Assembly: GCF_000986865.1 (NCBI RefSeq)
Contig: NZ_LAVS01000003.1
Coordinates: 62,001-126,000, forward strand
Source: Rheinheimera mesophila
GTDB lineage: Bacteria > Pseudomonadota > Gammaproteobacteria > Enterobacterales > Alteromonadaceae
Length of the DNA: 64,000 bases
Reading direction: 5' to 3'
In this document: piece by piece, positions 1 to 9,741 of the stretch
Layout of the letters: every line of letters begins with the position of its first letter
How positions within the stretch are numbered: the stretch's first letter is position 1
Notes under the pieces: generated by a model
The model's database searches: none
What the model was told of the DNA's origin: nothing
Seen by the model: only the letters and a program-made list of their open reading frames with translations
Position numbers and translations under genes: made by a program

Positions 1-1469
1 AGCGCCGCTGAGTAAATAAAAGGTTTGATGTTTGAACCAACCTGACGGTTCGCTTGTGTAGCCCGGTTAAATTGGGTCATGGCAAAACTATAGCCCCCCA
101 CCAGAGCTTGCACAGCACCATCTTTTGGATTAATTGCCACCAGCGCCGCACTGACTCCGGGGATCTGGCCCAACCGCCACTCGCCACCTGCAGGACGCAC
201 CAGCACATGCATACCTGGTGCTATTACATCAGCAGCAGCTTTGGGCGGATGGCTCTGTCTGTCGTGACTGATAAAAGCGCGGGCCCAGTTCAGACCTTGC
301 CAGGGCAGAGTAATTTTACGTCCACCCGATAAAATAGCCTGAGCTTGTTGACCTGTGACTTCAGTGATCACGGCCGGAATTAAATCTTCCAGGCCATCCT
401 GATTGTCCAGATAAGCCAGAATGGCTTCATCACTCAGTCGGTCCTTTTCAACAAATTTTACTGAACCATCGGCCTGTGGTGCGGCTGTGGCTTGCCATAA
501 AGTGGCAACAGGACCACGGTAGCCGTGACGTTCGTCATAGCCTATAACATTTTTTTGTACTGCAGCGACGGCTTTGCCCTGTAATCTGGAGTCTACTGTG
601 GTGAATACCTGAAAACCTTTGGAGTAGGCTTCCTCCTCGCCATATTTATCCACTACTTCCTGGCGCACCATTTCAGCAATATAAGGTGCTGATGCTGTGA
701 TTTGTGCGCCATGCAGTTTGGATAAAATAGGCTCCTGCAGCGCTTCATCGTACTGAGCCTGTGTGATGTAGCCTTCATTTAACATACGGCCCAGCACTAT
801 ATTACGGCGGGCGCGGGCACGACTGGGCGAGCGCACCGGGTTTAATACGGAAGGACCTTGCGGTAAACCAGCGATAATAGCGATTTCAGATAAGGTCAGA
901 TCCTGAATATTTTTACCAAAATAAACCTGAGCCGCAGCCCCTACGCCAAAAGAGCGTTGGCCTAACTCGATTTTATTTAAGTAAAGTTCCAGTATTTCGT
1001 CTTTGCTCAGTTCCTGTTCGATACGCAGAGCTAAAAAGATTTCTTTGATTTTACGGATCAGCTTTTTTTCACGGGTCAGAAAGAATACCCGTGCCAACTG
1101 TTGAGTGATGGTACTAGCACCTTGTTTGGCTTCACCACTGAATGCAACCACTGTCGCAGCACGAAACATACCAATGACGTCAATGCCCGGATGTTCATAA
1201 AAGCGGTTATCTTCAGTGGCCAGTACAGCTTTAATCAGTAAATCAGGCATTTCTTCCAGTGTTAACGGAATACGGCGTTTTTCACCGAATTGCGAAATAA
1301 GCTCACCGTCCTGACTAAAGACCCGCATAGGTGTTTGCAGCTTCACATCTTTTAATGTAGCCACACTGGGTAAGTCATCTTTGACATACCAGTAACTGGC
1401 CGCAACCAAAGCTACAACGGAAAAAGCACCTGCAATCACCAGAATGATTAGTTTTTTAAGCCACGACAC
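1..1469 (-). CDS. mrcA: Penicillin-binding protein 1a, N-terminal part (cut by window start)
   Basis: Bifunctional peptidoglycan glycosyltransferase/transpeptidase of the inner membrane. The first 489 codons are present. The start is GTG at 1469, preceded by GAGG seven bases upstream. An N-terminal membrane anchor (about residues 5-27) is followed by the GT51 glycosyltransferase domain with [12 protein letters not shown] and [14 protein letters not shown] motifs. Near the window edge the transpeptidase domain begins and the SxxK motif is visible as GSNIKPF, so the catalytic serine is included. The SxN and KTG motifs lie outside. It diverges from pilM, the usual arrangement in gammaproteobacteria. 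Family assignment is firm; only the C-terminal half is unseen. Confidence 0.95.
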   Translation of the reverse strand, partial: MSWLKKLIILVIAGAFSVVALVAASYWYVKDDLPSVATLKDVKLQTPMRVFSQDGELISQFGEKRRIPLTLEEMPDLLIKAVLATEDNRFYEHPGIDVIGMFRAATVVAFSGEAKQGASTITQQLARVFFLTREKKLIRKIKEIFLALRIEQELSKDEILELYLNKIELGQRSFGVGAAAQVYFGKNIQDLTLSEIAIIAGLPQGPSVLNPVRSPSRARARRNIVLGRMLNEGYITQAQYDEALQEPILSKLHGAQITASAPYIAEMVRQEVVDKYGEEEAYSKGFQVFTTVDSRLQGKAVAAVQKNVIGYDERHGYRGPVATLWQATAAPQADGSVKFVEKDRLSDEAILAYLDNQDGLEDLIPAVITEVTGQQAQAILSGGRKITLPWQGLNWARAFISHDRQSHPPKAAADVIAPGMHVLVRPAGGEWRLGQIPGVSAALVAINPKDGAVQALVGGYSFAMTQFNRATQANRQVGSNIKPFIYSAA

Positions 1470-1617
1470 TGATTAACCTCAATGTATATTTTCGGAACTG
1501 ACGGGAATGTCAGTCTGTTTTTTAAAAAGCTGTTGTGGAGCCTACGCAATTTTTGTTGAAACGACTAAGCTCTTGACAGAAGTTCAATATAAATCATTGA
1601 CCTGTGCACGAGACTCT

Positions 1618-2697
1618 ATGCTAAAAAAGCTGTTTCAGACAAAAAAAGCCTTGATGTTAGGAGTCGATATCGGCTCGCATGCTGTCAAAGCGGTATTACT
1701 CAGTCAGCATAACCAGCATTATAAAGTAGAAGCCTTTGCAATAGAACCTATGCTGAAGGGCACAATGGTCGATCGTGAAATTCAGGACATCGAAGCTGTC
1801 GCCAATGCGTTATTGAACATTAGAAAAAAGATAGATAAATCAATTAAGTATGCATCATCTGCTGTGTCAGGGTCTCTGGTGATCAGTAAAGTAATTTTTA
1901 TGGATGCCAGTTTGTCCGACGCTGAATTAGCCCGCCAGATTGAATTAGAAGCCGATAGCTTAATTCCATACCCGCTGAATGAAGTCAGTTTAGACTTTGA
2001 ACGACTGGAAACTAACCAGACCGACCCCAGTAAAGTCAATGTGCTGTTAAGTGCCGCCCGCACTGAAAGTGTGCAGGCCAGAGTGACCGCACTGGAGTCG
2101 GCTGGCTTTATTGCTAAAGTGATCGATGTCGAGAGTTCTGCTCTAAGCCGTGCAGCCGAATTATGTCTGGACCAATTGCCTGAAGATGCGGCTGAAAAAG
2201 TAGTTGCTGTCATCGATATAGGTGCCACTATGACATTATTGAGTATAGTCGAAGGTGACAAAAATCTTTACACCAGAGACATTGCCTTCGGTGGTGAGCA
2301 GTACAGCCGCAGCATCATGAATTACTACAATAAAACCTACGAAGAAGCCGAGCAGGCGAAAATTCTGGCGGACTTACCCCCCAGTTATAGCTTTGAAGTG
2401 CTGGCGCCGTTTCAAACCATGTTATTGCAACAAATTCGCCGAGCTATTCAAATGTACCTGACTACCAGTGGTAAAGAGCAGGTTGATTATGTCCTGATCA
2501 GCGGCGGCACCAGCTTGCTGGAGGGCATAGACACACTGATCAGTGATGAGTTAGCGATCCAAACTGTGGTCGCTAACCCGTTCCGTTACATGGAGTTAGC
2601 TGCAACAGTCAATCGTCAGCAGCTTACTGAAAAAGCCCCTTGCCTGATGATTGCCACCGGGTTGGCTATGCGGAGTTTTAATTCATGGCATCAATAA
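1618..2697 (+). CDS. pilM: Type IV pilus assembly protein PilM (actin-like ATPase)
   Basis: Cytoplasmic actin/FtsA-like protein that binds the N-terminus of PilN and links the inner-membrane alignment complex to the pilus motor. The start chosen is ATG 1618 (359 aa, MLKKLFQTKKALML...), the usual PilM length. The frame is open back to 1507, but that extension does not look like PilM. Nucleotide-binding elements are visible: VDIGSHAVKAV near residue 15, VIDIGATMTLL near 195 and LISGGTSLLEG near 292. It is first in pilMNOPQ and overlaps pilN by 13 bp, which suggests translational coupling. I could not define a convincing promoter in the 148-bp gap to mrcA. Confidence 0.95.
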   Translation: MLKKLFQTKKALMLGVDIGSHAVKAVLLSQHNQHYKVEAFAIEPMLKGTMVDREIQDIEAVANALLNIRKKIDKSIKYASSAVSGSLVISKVIFMDASLSDAELARQIELEADSLIPYPLNEVSLDFERLETNQTDPSKVNVLLSAARTESVQARVTALESAGFIAKVIDVESSALSRAAELCLDQLPEDAAEKVVAVIDIGATMTLLSIVEGDKNLYTRDIAFGGEQYSRSIMNYYNKTYEEAEQAKILADLPPSYSFEVLAPFQTMLLQQIRRAIQMYLTTSGKEQVDYVLISGGTSLLEGIDTLISDELAIQTVVANPFRYMELAATVNRQQLTEKAPCLMIATGLAMRSFNSWHQ

Positions 2698-3290
2698 ATT
2701 TGCTGCCATGGCGTGAAGCCGCGCGCAAACAGCAACAGCTCAATTATCTGACGGTATTGGCCCAAGTGGCTGTACTGGCTTTTGTGCTGATGTTTTTGGT
2801 GTATTGGTTGTATCAGGCTCGGGTGGAGGGGCAAATCAGTCGCAACAGCTTACTTGAAACAGAAATTCAGCAGCTTGATCTGCGTATAGCGCAGATCCGA
2901 GAGCTGGAAAAACAAAAAGCAGGCCTGCAGCAGCGAATGTCACTGATAGAGCAGTTACAGCGCAGTAGAAATCTGGGCACACAAATTATGGACGAAGTGG
3001 CTAAAACTGTACCTGCCGGTGTTTATCTGCTGTCTTTGGATAAAAAATTAAACAGGTTATTGATCACGGGTAAAAGTGAGTCGAACAACAGATTGTCCGG
3101 CATGCTGCGGATTATTGAACAATCTCCTTTATTGACCCAGCCTGTACTGGAGTTTATTCAGGCCAGCAAGGAGGACAGTGGTCTGTTAAGCGATTTTAAA
3201 ATGCATCTGCGTTTAGCTGGTGCTGAGCCGCCGCCAGCACAGGCACAACCTGCGGCTAAAACGGCAGCCAAAGTCGGAGCACAGGGATGA
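2685..3290 (+). CDS. pilN: Type IV pilus assembly protein PilN
   Basis: Inner-membrane bitopic protein of 201 aa, part of the PilMNOP alignment complex that spans the periplasm. The short cytoplasmic N-terminus starts MASINLLPWREA; the INLLPWR motif is the PilM-binding peptide of the family. One membrane segment lies at about residues 22-46. A coiled coil follows (about 50-95), then the ferredoxin-like periplasmic domain. The C-terminus ends in an Ala/Pro-rich tail. It overlaps pilM upstream by 13 bp and pilO downstream by 4 bp. Confidence 0.94.
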   Translation: MASINLLPWREAARKQQQLNYLTVLAQVAVLAFVLMFLVYWLYQARVEGQISRNSLLETEIQQLDLRIAQIRELEKQKAGLQQRMSLIEQLQRSRNLGTQIMDEVAKTVPAGVYLLSLDKKLNRLLITGKSESNNRLSGMLRIIEQSPLLTQPVLEFIQASKEDSGLLSDFKMHLRLAGAEPPPAQAQPAAKTAAKVGAQG

Positions 3291-3886
3291 ATCTGAACAT
3301 CAACTTATCTGATATCGATTTATCTGAAATCGATTTTAACAATATGGGGGCCTGGCCCAAGGCCGGTAAAGTCGCATTGGCTTTGGTGGTTGCTGCGGCT
3401 GTCATGCTGTTGAGTTACCTGTTTCTGATTAAAGATCAGCGTATTCATTTAGAGCTACAGCAGCAGAAGGAGCAGCAGTTACGCTCTGATTATCGGGATA
3501 AATATGGCAAAGCTATTAATCTGGAGCTGTATCAGCAACAGATGCAGGAGATGGAAAAAACCTTTTCGGTGTTATTAAAACAGTTACCGGCGACTCATGA
3601 AACGCCCGGCATGCTGGACGATATTACCTTTGCCGGTACTTCAGTCGGTCTGACGTTTGTGCGGATTAACTGGATGCCTGAGATAGAAAAAGAGTTTTAT
3701 ACCGAGTTGCCGATCCAGATAGAGGTGATTGGGGATTATCACCAGATCGGCAATTTTGTCAGTGAAATTGCCAAACTACCCCGTATTGTCAGTTTGCACG
3801 ATTTTGTGATCCAAAGCCGGGAAGAGGGCAATCAGAGTTTTAGCGTGGTCGCCAAAACTTACAGATACAAGGAGCTGAAGCAATGA
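3287..3886 (+). CDS. pilO: Type IV pilus assembly protein PilO
   Basis: Bitopic inner-membrane protein of 199 aa that heterodimerises with PilN. A membrane segment is visible at about residues 27-48 (GKVALALVVAAAVMLLSYLF). It is followed by a coiled coil and a periplasmic domain containing the family-type phrases LPIQIEVIGDYHQIGNF and LPRIVSLHDF. The start codon overlaps the pilN stop (ATGA) and the end overlaps the pilP start (ATGA), so the operon is tightly coupled. Confidence 0.95.
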   Translation: MNLNINLSDIDLSEIDFNNMGAWPKAGKVALALVVAAAVMLLSYLFLIKDQRIHLELQQQKEQQLRSDYRDKYGKAINLELYQQQMQEMEKTFSVLLKQLPATHETPGMLDDITFAGTSVGLTFVRINWMPEIEKEFYTELPIQIEVIGDYHQIGNFVSEIAKLPRIVSLHDFVIQSREEGNQSFSVVAKTYRYKELKQ

Positions 3887-4422
3887 AGCAGATTGCTATA
3901 TTGCTGGTGCTGACGGCGCTTGCTGGCTGTTTTGATGATACGACTGACATTCAACAGTTTATGGCAGAAGTGAAAGCCAGTACCAGTGCGCAAATTCCGC
4001 CCTTGCCTCCGGTGAAGGCTTTTGAGCATTTACCTTACACCAGTGCAGAATTACGCAGCCCCTTCAGTCTGCCTGTGCCTCAGGCTTACAACCAGCAACC
4101 TATGCACCAGCCGGGTTGTATTCAACTGGACCATCAGCGCGAAAAACAGCCACTGGAGCATTACGCCACAGACAATTTAACCATGCGCGGTACTTTGGGT
4201 CATGCAGATGAACTCTGGGCTTTGATTGAAGCCTCTGATCAGAGTATGCACAGGGTAGGCCTGAATGACAGGTTGGGTTTATTTCATGGCAAGGTGATTG
4301 CCGTACAGCCAGACTCTATTGAAATCACTGAGTATATCCCCGATGGCAGTGGTTGTACTGTAGAGCGAAACAGCAAGTTGCAACTACTGGACGCATCTGT
4401 TGATGCAACCGAAACTAACTGA
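3883..4422 (+). CDS. pilP: Type IV pilus lipoprotein PilP
   Basis: Lipoprotein of 179 aa that connects the PilN/PilO dimer to the PilQ secretin. A lipoprotein signal peptide ends in the lipobox LAGC with Cys16. The linker after it is proline-rich. The C-terminal beta-domain contains MRGTLGHADELWALIEASD and VGLNDRLGLFHGKV, typical of the PilP fold. It overlaps pilO by 4 bp; the gap to pilQ is 12 bp. Confidence 0.94.
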   Translation: MKQIAILLVLTALAGCFDDTTDIQQFMAEVKASTSAQIPPLPPVKAFEHLPYTSAELRSPFSLPVPQAYNQQPMHQPGCIQLDHQREKQPLEHYATDNLTMRGTLGHADELWALIEASDQSMHRVGLNDRLGLFHGKVIAVQPDSIEITEYIPDGSGCTVERNSKLQLLDASVDATETN

Positions 4423-4434
4423 GTGACCTGAATT

Positions 4435-6144
4435 ATGAGAAAAATTAAAACAAGCTCCAGGCTCCTCCGCATTAGTCAAGCCATAGTGCTTTGTGGCCTG
4501 CTTATCAGCTCTTTTGTCTCGGCAGAGCAGGGTAGCACGGCTTTTATTAATGAAATTAATTCAATAGATTTTCGCCGTGGTGAACTGGGCGAAGCCAAGG
4601 TTCTGGTGTTTTTGCAGCAAAACGCAGCGGCAGTGGATGTGGTGGAGCAAAACGGTCAAATTCAGTTGGATTTCCATGATACCAAGATCAGTGATGAGTT
4701 ATTGTATCAACTGGACGTACTGGATTTTGCCACTGTGGTGAAGGGTATTGAAACCTTCCGTGAAGGCAACAAAGCCAGGTTAGTGATTCAAACCCTTGCT
4801 GCTTTTAGTTACAGCTACCAGCAAATTGATGAGGTGTTTCAGTTGGTGGTGCAGAAGAAATCTGCAGAGCAAACTGCTTCCGTGGCGGCCGGCCAATATG
4901 TGGGGCGTGCTATTTCTTTGAATTTTCAGGATATTCCAGTTCGTACTGTGCTGCAAATTATTGCGGATTATAACGGATTTAATCTGGTGACCAGTGATTC
5001 GGTCACAGGCAATATCACGCTACGCCTCGATGGTACGCCATGGGATCAGGCGCTGGATATAGTGCTGAAAGTACGGGGTCTGGACAAACGTATGGATGGC
5101 AATATTCTGATGATAGCCCCGTCCGACGAACTGGCTGCACGGGAAGCCAAAGAGTTACAGGCGCAGCAGCAGGTAGAGCAGCTAGAACCTCTGATTTCCG
5201 AATTTTTGCCCATTAATTATGCCAAAGCGGCGGATATAGCAACCTTACTGAACAACAAAGAAGCGACTTTATTATCGGCTCGTGGCAATGTCGCGGTGGA
5301 TGACAGAACCAATACTTTACTGGTGAAAGATACCGCGACCACTATTGAAAATGTGCGTCGGTTACTCAGAAGACTGGACGTGCCGGTAAAACAGGTGTTA
5401 ATTGAGTCTCGTATGGTGACGGTCAAAGACAACGTGCGGGATGAAATTGGTTTACGTTGGGGCTTTAGTGATCAGCAAAATGACAGAGCCTGGTCCGGCA
5501 CAGCACCCGGCGCTAATGACCTGGCTGGTGGCACAGTGCCAGCCTTGGATGACCGCTGGAATGTCAATTTACCTGTGGCGAATCCGGCGGGCAGTATCGC
5601 TTTTCATGTGACTAAATTTGCCGATGGTACTTTGCTGGATTTGGAACTGTCGGCTTTGGAGCAAGAAAATAAAGGTGAAATTATTGCCAGCCCGCGTATC
5701 ACCACGGCCAATCAGAAAAAGGCCCGGATAGAGCAGGGTACTGAAATCCCTTATTTGGAAGCATCCAGCAGTGGCGCTACCACAGTGACTTTTAAAAAGG
5801 CCGTACTGAGCCTGGAGGTCACTCCGCAAATTACACCGGATAATAAAATTATTCTGGATTTGGAGATCACTCAGGATACCCGGGGGGAGACAGTCTCGAC
5901 CGGCAATGGTCCTGCTCAGGCCATTGATACACAACGTATTCAGACCCAGGTACTGGTCGATAATGGCGCTACTGTGGTCTTGGGCGGTATCTATCAGCAG
6001 CAGATGACCAATACCACCTCAAAAGTACCGGTTTTTGGTGATATTCCGTACTTAGGCAATTTGTTTAAGCGGCGTAATGATTTTAATGAGAAAACCGAAT
6101 TACTGATTTTTGTTACACCAAAAATTCTGACGGAGAGCTTGTAA
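4435..6144 (+). CDS. pilQ: Type IV pilus secretin PilQ
   Basis: Outer-membrane secretin through which the pilus fibre exits. A signal peptide ends near residue 30 (SFVSA). One AMIN domain follows (about 38-130), then an STN/N0 domain (about 157-225, starting AISLNFQDIPVRTVLQII), an N1 domain (about 245-330) and the secretin pore domain ending near residue 566 with VLVDNGATVVLGGIY. At 569 aa it is shorter than PilQ proteins carrying two AMIN domains (around 700 aa). It closes the pilMNOPQ operon. Family is certain. Confidence 0.96.
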   Translation: MRKIKTSSRLLRISQAIVLCGLLISSFVSAEQGSTAFINEINSIDFRRGELGEAKVLVFLQQNAAAVDVVEQNGQIQLDFHDTKISDELLYQLDVLDFATVVKGIETFREGNKARLVIQTLAAFSYSYQQIDEVFQLVVQKKSAEQTASVAAGQYVGRAISLNFQDIPVRTVLQIIADYNGFNLVTSDSVTGNITLRLDGTPWDQALDIVLKVRGLDKRMDGNILMIAPSDELAAREAKELQAQQQVEQLEPLISEFLPINYAKAADIATLLNNKEATLLSARGNVAVDDRTNTLLVKDTATTIENVRRLLRRLDVPVKQVLIESRMVTVKDNVRDEIGLRWGFSDQQNDRAWSGTAPGANDLAGGTVPALDDRWNVNLPVANPAGSIAFHVTKFADGTLLDLELSALEQENKGEIIASPRITTANQKKARIEQGTEIPYLEASSSGATTVTFKKAVLSLEVTPQITPDNKIILDLEITQDTRGETVSTGNGPAQAIDTQRIQTQVLVDNGATVVLGGIYQQQMTNTTSKVPVFGDIPYLGNLFKRRNDFNEKTELLIFVTPKILTESL

Positions 6145-6160
6145 CCCGAATAAAAGCGAG

Positions 6161-6184
6161 GCCGGAGCTGACGCTGGCTCCGGC
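6161..6184 (+). terminator. Hairpin after pilQ, possible terminator
   Basis: GCCGGAGC at 6161-6168 and GCTCCGGC at 6177-6184 form a perfect 8-bp GC-rich stem with an 8-base loop, 16 bases after the pilQ stop. No T-tract follows (AGAAAATTCG), so it may be a weak or factor-dependent terminator, or an mRNA-stabilising hairpin between pilQ and aroK. Confidence 0.45.
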
Positions 6185-6302
6185 AGAAAATTCGCTTGCC
6201 AAGCCAAGCGGATTGCTGACATAATTCACCGCTTCAAATTTCCGTGGGAGCTTTCGGGTCCTGAAATTAACCTTCTAAGTTAGCGCAGCAGCATTACGAA
6301 CT

Positions 6303-6821
6303 ATGGCAGAAAAACGCAATATCTTCCTGGTAGGCCCAATGGGTGCAGGCAAAAGTACAATTGGCCGTCATTTAGCAGACATGCTTCATCTCGAATTCTA
6401 CGACTCAGATCAGGAAATTGAACGCCGCACTGGTGCAGATATAGCCTGGGTTTTTGATCTGGAAGGCGAAGAGGGATTCCGTGTTCGTGAAGAAAACGTG
6501 ATCTCGGACTTAACAGAATTACAAGGCATCGTATTAGCGACGGGCGGTGGCTCAGTGCTGAGCAAAGAAACCCGTAACCGTTTATCCGCACGTGGCATAG
6601 TAGTTTATTTAGAAACTCCTATAGAGAAACAAGTGGCCCGGACCCAACGGGACAAAAGACGTCCGTTGTTACAAACCGAAGAAGCGCCAAAAGAGGTGCT
6701 GGAACGTCTGGCCGCTGAGCGTAACCCTCTGTATGAAGAAATCGCTGACTTCACTGTGCGTACTGACGAGCAAAGCGCCCGTTCAGTGGCGAATCAAATC
6801 GTCGAACAACTTGGTTTCTAG
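6303..6821 (+). CDS. aroK: Shikimate kinase I
   Basis: Cytoplasmic enzyme (172 aa) that phosphorylates shikimate with ATP in aromatic amino acid synthesis. Walker A is GPMGAGKST at residues 11-19. The shikimate-binding part has [13 protein letters not shown] and the TGGGSVLS motif near 79. The lid region contains RDKRRPLL. The length matches AroK. It lies 38 bp upstream of aroB, as in most gammaproteobacteria, and follows pilQ after a 158-bp gap containing a hairpin. Confidence 0.96.
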   Translation: MAEKRNIFLVGPMGAGKSTIGRHLADMLHLEFYDSDQEIERRTGADIAWVFDLEGEEGFRVREENVISDLTELQGIVLATGGGSVLSKETRNRLSARGIVVYLETPIEKQVARTQRDKRRPLLQTEEAPKEVLERLAAERNPLYEEIADFTVRTDEQSARSVANQIVEQLGF

Positions 6822-6859
6822 TTTGAGATAACTTTTCAGGGATATAAGGAGAGCTGTGG

Positions 6860-7927
6860 ATGCAAAAAGTTGCAGTACAACTTGGAGAGCGCAGCTACCC
6901 TATCCTGATCAGTCCCCAGTTATTCAGTCAGCCTCTGACGGAGTTTTTACCCAAAGCCCGTCAGGTGGTGATTGTCTCTAATCCAGTCGTTGCAGAGCTG
7001 TATTTACCTGCCGTTACTGCGTTGTTTCCTGACTCTGCAGTGCACTCTTTTATCTTACCCGATGGCGAAGCCTACAAAACCCTGCAGTCTTTTGAACAGG
7101 TGATGTCCTTTTTACTTGAGCATAAAATCAACCGTGATGTGTTATTGGTTGCTTTAGGTGGCGGTGTTATTGGTGATCTGACAGGTTTCGTCGCAGCCTG
7201 TTATCAGCGTGGTGTACGTTTTATCCAAATCCCAACCACTTTGTTATCTCAGGTGGATTCTTCCGTCGGTGGCAAAACAGCGGTGAACCATCCGCTGGGT
7301 AAAAATATGATTGGTGCTTTTAAGCAGCCGGATCTGGTGCTGATCAATACGTCAGTATTAAGTTCGCTACCATCTTCCGAATTCGCGGCAGGCATGGCAG
7401 AAGTGATTAAGTATGCACTGATCAGCGACCTGGCCTTTTTTCACTGGCTGGAGCAGAATCAGCAGGCTATCCGCGCGCAGCAACCTGAAGTGTTAGGCGA
7501 CATGATCCGGCATTGTTGTCAGATGAAAGCCGATATTGTCAGCCGCGATGAAACTGAGCAGGGTGAGCGTGCTTTATTAAATTTAGGCCACACCTTTGGT
7601 CATGCGATTGAAGCCTTTTTAGGCTATGGCCACTGGCTGCACGGTGAGGCTGTTGCTGTGGGCATGGTGATGGCTACCCAATTGGCGGTCAGTCGCGGCG
7701 CCGTCAACACAGAAGAATTACAGCGTATTATTGATTTATTGTCTGCTTTTGGTTTACCTGTGGCTCCGCCAGCACAGATGAGCATTGCAGACTTTATGCC
7801 CTACATGAAAACAGACAAAAAAGTACAGGCCGGCAAAATGCGTTTTATTGTTCCTACGGCGTTGGGACAAAGTGCAATAGTCGATGATGTGACCGAACAA
7901 GAACTAATGGCTCTCTTTAGCATATGA
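6860..7927 (+). CDS. aroB: 3-dehydroquinate synthase
   Basis: Converts DAHP to 3-dehydroquinate, the second shikimate-pathway step, using NAD+ and a divalent metal. It has 355 aa. NAD-binding GGGVIGDLTGF lies near residue 100. The active-site stretch is QVDSSVGGKTAVNH, and the metal-ligand region is NLGHTFGHAIE with a downstream HGEAVAVGM. AAGGAG stands upstream of the ATG. Its last codons overlap the damX start by 4 bp, giving a coupled aroB-damX pair. Confidence 0.97.
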   Translation: MQKVAVQLGERSYPILISPQLFSQPLTEFLPKARQVVIVSNPVVAELYLPAVTALFPDSAVHSFILPDGEAYKTLQSFEQVMSFLLEHKINRDVLLVALGGGVIGDLTGFVAACYQRGVRFIQIPTTLLSQVDSSVGGKTAVNHPLGKNMIGAFKQPDLVLINTSVLSSLPSSEFAAGMAEVIKYALISDLAFFHWLEQNQQAIRAQQPEVLGDMIRHCCQMKADIVSRDETEQGERALLNLGHTFGHAIEAFLGYGHWLHGEAVAVGMVMATQLAVSRGAVNTEELQRIIDLLSAFGLPVAPPAQMSIADFMPYMKTDKKVQAGKMRFIVPTALGQSAIVDDVTEQELMALFSI

Positions 7928-9705
7928 GTAAACAAGCTCTGCAACAGCGTTTAACCCAGTATTCAGGTCTTTTAGCCTCTCAGCGTCAGTTACTGCAACG
8001 CTTGTTGTTGCAGTTGGAGTTTAATCAGCCGGATCGTTTGCAATTGGTCGGTTCCAGTGGCAGTGGAAAATCCACCCTGATCCTGACGTTAGCTGAAATT
8101 TGCTCTGAGCAGTTTAATGTAGCCCTGGTACAGGCTGATAGCAGTCTGGCTCCGGTCGATATACTCAAAGTGCTGCAGCAGCAATGGATTGGTGCAACCG
8201 CTATGCCTCGCACCTTGCCTGACTTTGTCGCGCAGTTAAATAAAGTTGAACACTACCTGCTCTTGATTGACGATGCCGATCAACTGAACGAAACCAGTTG
8301 GCAGTTGATCCAACAATTGCCTGTCAGTGTTTTTGTCAGTTGTTTAAAAGCAAAAACGGACATTCGTCTGGCGATGAATATTCCTGCTTTTACTGAAGAC
8401 GAGGCGGCTGAACTGCTTGCGCCTTACCATTTAGCGGGTCGTGAACAACGGGAGCGTATCGAAGACTGTGCCGGTGACTTGCATTTGTTACTGCATGGAC
8501 TCAATGCCGCCGCGCCCCGTAAAGCGCCTGCTGTTTCCAAAGCTCAGGTAGAAAGCTCAGCTTCACCATTAGCATTTTCAGCACGTGAAGAGATCAGCGC
8601 CCCTGTATTTGTTGCCAGTAAGGCAGAACCAGCTTTTGACTTAAACAGCAGAGACAATCCATTAGGCTTGCGGGCGACAGATCAGGTGGATGAGCCGCCG
8701 TCTTTTTCGATAGAGACAGAAAGACGGACCGACTACAGCGCAGGCTCGCGTGAGCCACAAAAGTCTGCCAAACAGGCTTCAGGCCAGTTTTTCTCTCCTT
8801 TTTTGGTATTAAGCATAGGTTTTGGTTTAATAGCTGCAGTCGTGATGTTCTGGTTATGGACTGAGCAGCAGTTCCGACAGCCTATCGCCGACGATATGGT
8901 TCCTTATTATCCGTCTTCAACAGAGACCACTGCGGCACAGCGTCTGCAGCAAGATCGCCAGTTTGAGCCTACAGTCGAGATTAAGCCTGAATTGCCTGCA
9001 GCAACAGCAGCGGCCAGTCCAGCTACAACTGAAAGCAATACGGTGCGCACTGATGCAGGCGGGCAGGGAATGCCACAGATGGCCATGGAGAGAACCACGG
9101 ATGCAGCCAGCATGACAGTACAGCAAGAAGTGGTGAAAGACGAAAATGGTCTGCCACAGAAACAAATTGTCTCGACTATGACCATTGAATCTGAACCTAT
9201 GCGGGAACAGCCCGTGATCCCGGCCTTGCCTGCGGCAGGTGAAGAAGCGGTGGTGACCGAACCAGAAGCGGAAACTACTTCGCAACCACAAGCAGCAGAA
9301 GTGGTTACAGAGCAAAATGATCTGGTAGCCGAAATGGCAGCCGATGCGGCCGAGATTAGTGCTGAGCCTGCAGCCAAAACTGTAGCCTCTGACGGTTCTG
9401 CTCCCTATGATGCAGCCGTGTTATTGAGCATGTTGCCTGATACCGTAGCGATACAGTTGGGGGTGTTTTCTCAGGAAGCTGCAGCGAAAAAGTTTTTGCA
9501 GCAATACTCGAGTTTAAATCTACAGCTTTACAAACGTCAGCAGCAGGGCAAAACGCAGTTTGTGGTGGTGTCTGCCTCCTATGTCAATGGGGCCGCCGCA
9601 CGTCAGCAAGTCAAATCTATGCCGGAGGAGTTGCGGCAGCAAACGCCTTTTGTAAAGCCATTAAGCGATATTCAGCGAGAGATCCGGTCAGCCAATGCGA
9701 ACTAA
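7924..9705 (+). CDS. damX: DamX-like cell-division protein with AAA ATPase and SPOR domains
   Basis: Bitopic inner-membrane protein of 593 aa. The cytoplasmic N-terminal ATPase-like domain has Walker A GSSGSGKST (about residues 43-51) and Walker B LLLIDDADQ. A linker leads to one membrane segment near 295-315 (FFSPFLVLSIGFGLIAAVVM). A long Ala/Glu/Thr-rich periplasmic linker follows, then a C-terminal SPOR domain (about 500-580, beginning VAIQLGVFSQEAAAKKFL). SPOR domains bind septal peptidoglycan lacking stem peptides. It is considerably longer than E. coli DamX because of the linker. It sits between aroB and dam, the classic position. Confidence 0.9.
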   Translation: MSKQALQQRLTQYSGLLASQRQLLQRLLLQLEFNQPDRLQLVGSSGSGKSTLILTLAEICSEQFNVALVQADSSLAPVDILKVLQQQWIGATAMPRTLPDFVAQLNKVEHYLLLIDDADQLNETSWQLIQQLPVSVFVSCLKAKTDIRLAMNIPAFTEDEAAELLAPYHLAGREQRERIEDCAGDLHLLLHGLNAAAPRKAPAVSKAQVESSASPLAFSAREEISAPVFVASKAEPAFDLNSRDNPLGLRATDQVDEPPSFSIETERRTDYSAGSREPQKSAKQASGQFFSPFLVLSIGFGLIAAVVMFWLWTEQQFRQPIADDMVPYYPSSTETTAAQRLQQDRQFEPTVEIKPELPAATAAASPATTESNTVRTDAGGQGMPQMAMERTTDAASMTVQQEVVKDENGLPQKQIVSTMTIESEPMREQPVIPALPAAGEEAVVTEPEAETTSQPQAAEVVTEQNDLVAEMAADAAEISAEPAAKTVASDGSAPYDAAVLLSMLPDTVAIQLGVFSQEAAAKKFLQQYSSLNLQLYKRQQQGKTQFVVVSASYVNGAAARQQVKSMPEELRQQTPFVKPLSDIQREIRSANAN

Positions 9706-9741
9706 CCTGATACAGCCAGAGATTTCGCAGGTCGCTTATCT

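Noticed and set aside
1573-1593. TTGACA with TATAAA upstream of pilM as a promoter
   Set aside because: The spacing is only 9 bases; no -10 box lies at 16-18 bases.
8907-9377. Long open frames antisense to damX
   Set aside because: They mirror the low-complexity Ala/Glu/Thr linker codons of damX and show no domain or ribosome binding site.
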